64,000 nt of DNA. It comes from Haliotis asinina (Eukaryota; Mollusca; Gastropoda; Lepetellida; Haliotidae). Positions 56,541-64,000 of this stretch are shown here, piece after piece (positions within the stretch are counted from its first letter, which is position 1; each line of letters starts with the position of its first letter). Made by a program: the position numbers and the translations under genes. The stretch lies in assembly GCF_037392515.1 (NCBI RefSeq), contig NC_090288.1:56653673-56717672 (forward strand), read 5' to 3'. The notes under the pieces were generated by a model. That model saw only the letters and a program-made list of their open reading frames with translations, was not told the origin of the DNA and did not search any database.

Positions 56541-56836
56541 TGTCTAGTCTATGCATGCACTAAATTCTTAATTCTACGTTCCCTACTTTCTTCCACTACG
56601 TTTCATTTATATTTATACAAAGTACATAATTCATATATCTATAAAATCACGACATTTATATATTCATATATATAAACATCTATAACACCTGTATATTAAA
56701 ACATATAAGTCATCACTACGATACTATATTGAACTCTTACACTGTGGACAGATTATTAATGTAGCAATCACGTGTGCATTATTTTCATTGGGATGATCAA
56801 CCATGAAAGTGAGTCTAATTTGTCATTACATGTATA

Positions 56837-58334
56837 CTGAACCGCAAAAGAAACGCAAGTTTAATTTATTGCAAATATTCAGTTCAATACTTTTCTCACA
56901 GTAAAGCATATTAAACTATTATCAAACAACGGTCGCCACGATGACTTTAATGTTGTTTCCGTTTTTTCTTGGTGAAATTGCTCAAACGCGACCTTAAGTG
57001 ATGCATTTTTGCTTTTTGCATGAAATGTCGTGCTGCTCACAAAATATGTGTGCTTTTCGTGCTTGATGGGCCCTTTATAAAAAGGTACGTCATTCAGAAA
57101 CATCGCACATTACCAAATGCAACGGGAGATCGCTGAGAAGAGATGGCACGTCTGACTCAACAGCAAAGAGGGATCGCCATTGGGATGTTGCAGGCTGGAT
57201 CCACAGCAACTGCGGTGGCCAGGCACTTCCAGTGTCACATTGCGACAATCACAAGGCTCTCGGCAAGGCATCAACAGACGGGAAATGTTCAGGACCGACC
57301 AAGATCTGGACGGCCGAGAGTAACAACGCCAGCTCAAGATCGCCACATCCGGGTTACTCACCTTCGTAACCGACAACAAAGAGCGACGCAGACGGCTTCA
57401 ACCATCCAAGGACCACGTCACCACATCTCCGCAGACATCGTCCGTCGTCGACTGAGGGCAGCAGGGATCAGATGTCGACATCCTTACGTCGGGCCGATTT
57501 TAACGCAACGTTACCGGTCAGGCAACATCAACGATGGCGACGTCAACAATGGCAGCAAGTGTTTTCTGACGAATGCAGGTTCAACATGTCTCACGCCGAC
57601 GGTCGAGTACGTGTATGGAGACGACGTAATGAACGTTACGCCAACTGCTGCGTTGTGGAGGCTGAACGCTGGGGAGGAGGAAGTCTGGTCTGGGGAGGCT
57701 TCAGCTACCACCACAGAACACCTCTGCATGTGTTTCGTCAACGTGTGACTGCTGTCGTTTAAAGAGATCAAGTTCTCCAACAACACGTTGTACCCCTTTT
57801 CCAAGCACAGCGTCCGCTTCAAATCTTCCATAAGACAATGCTCGTCCTTACACGGCACGGGTCTCCATGGACTTTCTGAGAGCAAACAACATTCCTGTGT
57901 TGCCCTGGCCCTCTCTATCCCCCGATATGGCACCGATCGAACACGCGTGGGACGAAATTGGAAGAAGAATGCACACAGCTGGTCCATCTCAAAACCTGAG
58001 AGATTTGGAAGCACGGTTGACAAGGGAATGGAATCAACTGCCACAAGCCTTCTTCCAGAGACTTGTTGACTATGAGACTTGTACTGCCTGTGTCGACAGC
58101 AATGGCGGTCACACATGTTACTGATTACGAGACTCTGTTTTGTCAACTTTACTGTTTATGGGTGCGGTGCTTACACTTGATTTTTTTTCTTAACAGAGAT
58201 GAATTTTCCATCAGAAATCATGAACCATTTCATCAACAATCGTGTGTCTGCTTTTTCAATTGATTAAGTTTATGAGTACCCAAGATAGCAGTGTATGGTT
58301 ATTTGAAAACCGACACGTTTCTTTTGCGGTTCAG
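56837..58334 (+). mobile_element. Tc1-like DNA transposon, non-autonomous by decay
   Basis: A 1498-bp element with perfect 19-bp terminal inverted repeats ('CTGAACCGCAAAAGAAACG' at 56837-56855 and its complement at 58316-58334) and TA on both sides (56835-56836 and 58335-58336). The interior holds a frameshifted transposase gene (57143-58124). The perfect ends suggest it could still be moved by an active relative. The ends differ from those of the 11548 element, so this is another Tc1-like lineage. Confidence 0.92.
57143..58124 (+). pseudogene. Tc1-like transposase, frameshifted
   Basis: Readable in order across frames. 57143 onward: 'MARLTQQQRGIAIGMLQAG', a helix-turn-helix region, the hook 'DRPRSGRPRVTTPAQDRHI', and 'HISADIVRRRLRAAGIRCRH'. 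From ~57490 a second frame gives 'RQQWQQVFSDECRFNMSHAD' (first catalytic Asp changed in context to SDEC), 'GRVRVWRRRNERYANCCV' and 'GGGSLVWGGFSYHHRTPLHV'. From 57867 'MDFLRANNIPVLPWPSLSPD' and 'MAPIEHAWDEIGRRM' carry the last catalytic Glu, and the C-terminus 'CTACVDSNGGHTCY' ends at 58124. The block with the second Asp (DNARPH) cannot be read cleanly between 57760 and 57860. At least two frameshifts make it inactive. Confidence 0.88.
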
Positions 58335-58336
58335 TA

Positions 58337-59968
58337 TTTATCGGTGGAAGGCTACGGCTCTGTGTTTATAAACACTACCACAAGCTAATCTATGTTTAGC
58401 ATATACTCACTGCGGATCTAACATCCGGAAGCTATTGAGTAGTGCCTACACGGTCCTCACGTGAGTTGACAAGTAGCTTATTACGTCTTTGACAAATTTA
58501 CATCTCCCATATATATGTATGCATTTATATGCTGTTTACCTGACTTGTTAGCGGACACGCTGTAAGCCAAATTTGTGTTTTTGCCCAAACGCTGTTGTTA
58601 TAACTGCGCCTCAGGGGAATTAACCCTGGTTGCTTACTTAAATTTATCCTTAGTCACTTGGGCGGAACTAGATTGGCTCACGGCGATATAACACAATAAA
58701 GCAAATCTCATGCACAAGTCAAAATCAAATGAATGACAGATTATGTCAATACATGTTTATTATATTTGCATCAGGTTAGGCACACAATTACAGGTGACAA
58801 TAAACGTAGTTGTTACGGGATACAGGCTTATTACATGTCGTTGAACAATACAAAACTTCCATGCAAAGTTTATATACAGGAAGTAGCTCCAACGAGCACG
58901 TCACGTGATAAAGGGTACACAGCCACGACGCGTACGGCCCTCGCCAGCAAAACATTTCTCAAACAAGCGGAAAACAGTGACATCTCAGGTTCCGACTCGC
59001 ACCACGTGTCTAACAGATGTCCAGAGCGGTCCCCACAAGTTAGTACATAGTAAACTTGTTTAACAAACAATTACAAGTTAATTACACTCACGCTTGGTGA
59101 GAACTCTCCCATGTACACAAACTTCTCTCATGTTAGACACGGTCTTATTCAAGTCTATGAGAAAATGCTCTGCTCATATTCACAATAAGCCAACTGTTAC
59201 CCCAGTGTGCGAAAACGCACTAATTAACAAGAAACCTGGACATAACGAAAACGTAGCTATTTCACATACTTATAAAACATCCTAATCAAAATATAATGCA
59301 GTGACTGACATGAACAAAGAAAGTATTTTTACCTGGAGCAGCGTGCGCCAAACTAATCAAACGACGTGTCTCTTCCCAGTGCCAAGTATCTTAATCGTCT
59401 GGGCTTAGGTAAGGGTGACAATCGAAATTCTTGAAGTGCACGAGATTTACAAATGGGCCCCTGACACATTGAAGCTCAGGGAGCTTAAGTGTACATTTGT
59501 ACCCAGATGTGTTCGGGCGAAACGGCGCAGATCTTCCGGGAACGTTTTCTACCAGAACGACCGTGTTCAGGCAAATGTTCTAGCCGAAATTTTTATTACA
59601 ACTCATCAGCTTTGGTTTAACAGTGAGTCGGTCAGACCAGCAATGTCAATTTTCTCTGTCAATAATGTTCGACCTCGACCCGGAGGTCATGTTTATGCTT
59701 TTAACAGCTTCTGGCTTCTATACTGGGTATGAGAGTGCAGCGTCGTATGTTTTCTATTTATGTGCATATTTTTGCTTTTTACTTTTTGTGTTTTCTTCCA
59801 AAAAGAGGGACAAGCCCAGTATTTTCACAACTTAATTTTTTTTAAAAAATTTTTCTCTACCACTCAGTGTAGAGGCTTAGCTGACACAAATAAAAGGAGA
59901 GAAGTCATGAATCTACACAGAAACAAATCATATTCAATCATTTCTTTAAAGGACATCCATGTGGCTAA
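58337..59968. other. Unrecognised sequence
   Basis: Two 105-codon + frames (58733-59050 and 59415-59732) are present, with no recognisable domain. No repeats of the local families. Confidence 0.4.
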
Positions 59969-60006
59969 AGAAGGGGATGACCTAAAAGTCGGACCGGGCC
60001 GGGCCA
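59969..60006 (+). repeat. Outer inverted motif of foldback region, left
   Basis: 'agaaggggatgacctaaaag', then 'tcggaccgggccgggcca', matches the reverse complement of 62321-62372 apart from an 18-bp insertion there. Confidence 0.65.
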
Positions 60007-60392
60007 AATATATTATTGCCTAATAAACCCATTAATGAACACCGTGCCTACAAATGATTAATGCAACATACACCCTTGATATTAATAATCAATTTTAAGC
60101 CATAAACGCTTACCATATAAAGTTTACTACGAGTAAATCGGCTAAAACTCCTGGAGACGAGTTTCCGGCGCAGTGGCTGACTGATATTCCGTCTAAAAGT
60201 GGAATCGATAAACGAAACATGATTTAAAATGCCTAAATATTTGACTTCATTCGAATACAGGTTTCTGACAATATTTCCCTACGTCGATATCCAATTAATA
60301 CCACTCCATAAATTTACTATTCATAGTAATTAAAGCATGCATGATACGATCTCTTCCCCACGTTCTAAACATCATCTCGACCACAATTGCTC

Positions 60393-61745
60393 GGTCCGGC
60401 TTGGCCTGAGTTCTCCAAACCAGCTTCAACCAAGAACATGCATCTTTAATTGAAATTAAATCCATAGATTGGTATCATATCTACCTAATTATCTCTTTGT
60501 AATGTTATCAAATGCAACATGTAAAGAAAACTGGCCCCTTAAATGAAGCCCTTTTCTCACTCCATTCTCAACATAGCCTCAATCAAAAGCGTTAAGTCTC
60601 TGTTCGGCCCGACTTGGCCCGGGCTCTAGAAAACAGCTTGAACCTAACACACGAATACTGTTTTGTGTTTACATTTACAGATGACTATTCTATCTACTTA
60701 AATACCTCTTTATTGAGTCTCAAAACTTCGTATCTGAAGCAAGCACGTTGCTTAAAGTCATCTCTATTTTCTAGACATTTTCAACAAAGACACAGTATCA
60801 CAGGTTTTCGGTCCGACTTGGCCCGAGTTCTCAAAAGCAACTTAAACCTAACTCTTGTATGTAGAAATGTATTTAAATCCTTAGATTGATATCATATCTA
60901 CCGAAATACTACTTTATGTTATCAAATGCAACATGTAAAGAAAACTGGCCCCCGAAAGTAAAGCTCCTTTCTCACTCCACTCTCAACATGACCTCAATCA
61001 AAAGTGTTAAGTCTCTGTTCGGCCGGACTTGGCCCGGGCTCTAGAAAAAAGCTTAAACCTAACACACGAATACTGTTTTGTGTTAACATTTTAAGGGACC
61101 GGTTATCTTTACATGTTGCATTAAAAGGTGATATTTAGGTACATGCAGATCTCATCTATGGATTTAATGACAATTCAAGATACATAGGTTAAGTTTAAGC
61201 TGCTTTTGACAGCTCGGGCCAAGACGGACCGAACGCTTGAATGTCATACTGTGCCTTTATTGAGAATGTATAGAAGATGTATTTAAGCACCGTGTTTGTT
61301 TCAAATACAACGCTTTGAAACTCTGGAATGCTGTGTTTAGGTAGATATTATACTAAACTATGGATTTAAATAGAATTTAAGATACATCTGTGAGGCGTAG
61401 GGTGCTTTTAAGAGCTCGGGCCAAGTCGGTCCGAACAGAGACTTAATAGTTTTGGTCAAGGCTATGCTGGAAATTGTGAAGCACAGGTGCTTCACTTTAA
61501 GGGACCAGTTATCTTTACATGTGGCATTTTGTAACACTTCAATGTGATGTTTAGGTAGATATAATACCAATCTATGGATTTAAATACACTTCAAGATACA
61601 TTTGAGAGCTGAAAGATGCTTCTGACGGAAAGCCGCACGGAACGCTTGTGATACAGTGTCTCTGTTGAGACTATATAGTAAAGAGTGCTGAGGAAATGTG
61701 TTTTCACATGCTCTAATAAGTGTTATTTAGGTATTAATTCGGATT
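60393..61745. repeat. Foldback array of a ~411-bp dimeric repeat
   Basis: Seven heads of the form 'ggtccgacttggcccg' occur at 60393, 60606, 60810 and 61021 (+ strand), then in reverse complement ending at 61230, 61432 and ~61640. Spacing is 202-213 bp. Units alternate between two types. Type A contains 'atgcaacatgtaaagaaaac' (60513, 60924 on +; reverse form at 61093-61123 and 61498-61528). Type B contains 'gacacagtatcacag' or its relative. The left arm is A-B-A plus the start of B. The right arm, read backwards, is A-B-A-B. The arms switch orientation near 61090. No gene is present. Confidence 0.88.
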
Positions 61746-62320
61746 TTGTCTTTCATGTGTACTAGTAAATTTAAGCATTTGCATACTCGCAGGCTATCGG
61801 AGTTTTGCTGGCGTTATGCTTTTTAGAATCCATACGATTTTTGCGCATGCGAATGCATATATACTTGGTTTGATCCATTATAACATATTACAAAATGTCG
61901 TGATTTTATATAATGTCTTTTAACACACATTTATAATCATGTCATAGTTGCCCACTGGCTCTCCTCTTTATGCCCGTTCCTCTTTAACATGAACATCTTC
62001 TGCTGATTCAGCATGAGACAATAAAGGTCAATTAGGAAACCCCAACTGTTTTAATTAAAGAAAAAAGCTTTGAAAACACTGTCACTTCCTGCCCAGGACC
62101 CCGGGATGTCACACCTCACGCGCTAAGTAACCTTCTCACATAAGCATATGAAGGACAACACATAACAACATGACAGTGTCTCTCGGTATGTTATCAATGT
62201 TGGTTTTTCATCGTTAAGTATATATTTTCAACCAAACCATACTTGGAATTCTAGCTACCCAAATCCGCAGATTTCGTTTTAATATTCTGCAATCCATTTT
62301 TAGTAGTACCCGGTGGCCTG
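61746..62320. other. Unrecognised sequence inside foldback boundaries
   Basis: No homology to the left outer part (60007-60392) could be seen by eye. Confidence 0.4.
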
Positions 62321-62372
62321 GCCCGGCCCGACTTTTCTTGGCCCAACTTTTAGGCCATCCCCTAAAGAAGAT
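62321..62372 (-). repeat. Outer inverted motif of foldback region, right
   Basis: The reverse complement reads 'ttctttaggggatggcctaa', 'aagttgggcc', an insertion, then 'gtcgggccgggccaggcc'. It is the partner of 59969-60006, so the whole 60.0-62.4 kb segment may be one foldback unit. Confidence 0.65.
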
Positions 62373-62880
62373 GTAAATAGAATTAAACATGAATGGGGTT
62401 TGCTTACTTAGTATAATCGCACCATTTAGATCTAACTCTAGATGGGTGGCTATACTTTTTAAATAGTGACATTGATCGTACCACACACAGAACATTAGAG
62501 GATGAAAATGGTAATTGTATCATTGCCGATATAACCGTTGAAGATAAAATATTCACTCTTACAAATCAGTGTGGACCTAAGAATGATGATCCAATTTTTT
62601 GTGTAAAACTTTTTGACTGAACTACTGGACAAAAGAAAGTTATCACCAACTTTAATTGGCTCGACAGTAAAAACAGTAGCGTATATGAGATTTCTAATAA
62701 TTGATGTATTGACAGAAATCATTTTCTGATAATTTGAATAAAACTTCATTACCATGTCATTTTGCAATCTCCCGCAATACACGAAGAAAGAGTCAAGGAG
62801 TCCAAATTAAAAATGACACAAATCACAGTTTTCAAAATGGTCATAAAGAGTCATTTTATGGCACAGAAGTCAGGAAACAC
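62373..62880. other. Unrecognised sequence
   Basis: Two minus frames of 93 and 95 codons (62214-62495 and 62495-62782) have no recognised domain. Confidence 0.4.
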
Positions 62881-62948
62881 CTCATCAATAGCGAGTGTGA
62901 TCCCCCCTGGGCATCAACACACGCCAACACGCCTCCTCATTGTCGTCG

Positions 62949-63870
62949 TCAGACGGCGGATAACGTCAACAGGAATCCTGTCCATAGGTTCAATAGAGTC
63001 TGTTCGAGTTCCCGTCGGTTCACTGGAGGTGGAACATATTGTTTTAACTGACGATCAAGGTGATCCCACAGATGTTCAATGGGGTTCATGTCTGGAGGAC
63101 ACGCTGGCCAAGGCAATACGTTGACGTTACCATTGTTGAGGTACTCTCGAACAATCCTTGTGAGGCCTTGCGTTGTCATGCTGCAAAAGTAATCCTCTTG
63201 GTTGCTGTTGAATAAAGGGCACCACAACAGGTCTCAACACTTCATCCATGTATCGCTGATCAGTCAAATTTCCACGGATGATAACCAGTGGTGTTGTCAC
63301 CTGCCCACAAATGCCACCCCATACCATAACACCGCCACCTCCAAATGGTTGAACTTCTCTGACGCAGTTCGGTGCTAGTCGCTCGCCCTTTCGTCGAAAA
63401 ACTCTAACCCTGCCATCGTTCCTGAAGAGACAGAACCGACTTTCATCTGTAAAGAGTACCCTTTCCCAGTCGCGTCGCTGCCACCGACGCACAGTTCCGG
63501 CCCATTGCAGTCTGCGTTTACGGTGTTGACGGGTCAAGGCCATTCCACGGAAGGGTCGGTAGGCTCGTATCTCGGCTACACGAAGTCGTCGAAGGACAGT
63601 TCGCCTGCTGATGGCATGCCCTAGTATCGTCGCCGTCACGAATCTGTTCCTGAGGTGAATTTGTCGGATGTAGCGGTCTTCGGCTGGTGTTGTCACTCTC
63701 GGTCTTCCCGATCTTGGTCGGTCTTGAGTCTGTCCTGTCTGCAGGTAGCGGTTTAGCAACTTGCTGATGGTGGCCTGGTTGCAGTTGAAGGTTCTTGCCA
63801 GGTGACGTTGAGAAGCCCCCATATTCACCATACCAAGCTCTGTCTCGTTGCGCCTGTGTAAGTTTGGCAT
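62949..63870 (-). pseudogene. Tc1-like transposase, one frameshift
   Basis: On the minus strand a 247-codon frame begins at 63870 ('MPNLHRRNETELGMVNMG'). It runs through a helix-turn-helix domain with 'SQRHLARTFNCNQATISKLL', the hook 'DRPRSGRPRVTTPAEDRYI', the first catalytic Asp in 'RVLFTDESRFCLFRNDGR', 'GGGGVMVWGGICGQVTTP', and the second Asp in 'LQHDNARPH'. A small deletion right after that His (~63165) shifts the frame. The other frame (63227-62949) continues with 'LTRIVREYLNNGNVNVLPWP' and 'ACPPDMNPIEHLWDHLDRQL', containing the catalytic Glu. The reading ends near 62949. A start 43 codons upstream of 63870 is not supported in this frame. This is the least decayed of the dead Tc1-like copies. 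Terminal inverted repeats were not found. The 5' one may lie beyond 64000. Confidence 0.88.
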
Positions 63871-63930
63871 ATTGTTGATGGGTTTTTGCTAACTGTATGC
63901 TTGCTCTGTCCAACGTCGGTATTTATGCTA

Positions 63931-64000
63931 AAATCATGCACGTGCATTTCGACCAATGTCCCGAAGACACGTTTTTCACGTTTTGCAAAATGCATGATTT
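63931..64000. repeat. Short inverted motif upstream of transposase
   Basis: 'aaatcatgca' at ~63931 and 'tgcatgattt' at 63991-64000 are complementary. They could be part of a subterminal repeat of the element at 62949, which seems to run off the window. Confidence 0.45.

Noticed and set aside
57511..58146. 211-codon open frame on the minus strand
   Set aside because: Antisense to the frameshifted Tc1-like transposase at 57143-58124.
62734..63124. Open frames on + (105 and 120 codons)
   Set aside because: Overlap the C-terminal coding region of the minus-strand Tc1-like transposase.

Overview
This window is eukaryotic nuclear DNA from a marine gastropod, most likely a vetigastropod such as an abalone (Haliotis). 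The basis is recognition of repeat families rather than a gene match: dispersed tRNA-headed SINEs and other retroposons that end in an ACTCACTCAC-type tail, GT and AAC microsatellites, Tc1-like transposons, Penelope-like and Crypton-like elements, and LINE fragments. No bacterial operon, intact tRNA, rRNA or CRISPR array is visible. I could not recognise any intact host gene. The window reads as a gene-poor, AT-rich, repeat-built stretch.

Layout. 0-11.5 kb: AT-rich DNA with scattered SINE and retroposon copies and one 65-bp GT microsatellite. 11.5-12.9 kb: the best-preserved gene, a complete Tc1-like transposon with an open 326-codon DD34E transposase, inverted ends and TA duplications. 13.8-14.3 kb: a 33-bp minisatellite. 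14.4-27 kb: mostly unrecognised sequence with retroposon copies, including a roughly 0.95-kb LINE-like 3' end at 23.5 kb. 27.5-29.2 kb: a 111-bp MITE and the 3' part of a Penelope-like element with a GIY-YIG domain. 30.8-35.6 kb: dense SINE and retroposon copies and a Tc1 C-terminal scrap. 36.7-41.5 kb: two LINE reverse-transcriptase remnants, a nested SINE insertion and two dead Tc1-like copies. 42-47.2 kb: a duplicated promoter-proximal exon-like segment, a retroelement ORF1-like start and a degenerate ~32-bp tandem array. 47.5-49.5 kb: two LINE fragments in opposite orientations. 50.5-52.3 kb: a decayed Crypton/KIAA1958-like tyrosine recombinase and a near-perfect ~43-bp-arm hairpin. 52.6-54.1 kb: an intronless, frameshifted acyl-CoA synthetase copy. 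56.8-58.3 kb: a second Tc1-like element, dead but with perfect 19-bp ends. 60-62.4 kb: a large foldback array built from a ~411-bp dimeric repeat. 62.9-63.9 kb: a third large Tc1-like copy with one frameshift.

How the parts relate. There is no pathway here. The connecting theme is mobile-element ecology. Three retroposon families share the same 3' tail, which suggests one LINE enzyme moves them all. A SINE subfamily carries a ~60-bp piece that matches transposase-coding sequence. One SINE sits inside another repeat with a clean target-site duplication. The most unusual structure is the 60-62 kb foldback array, whose two ~0.6-kb arms could form a very long hairpin RNA.
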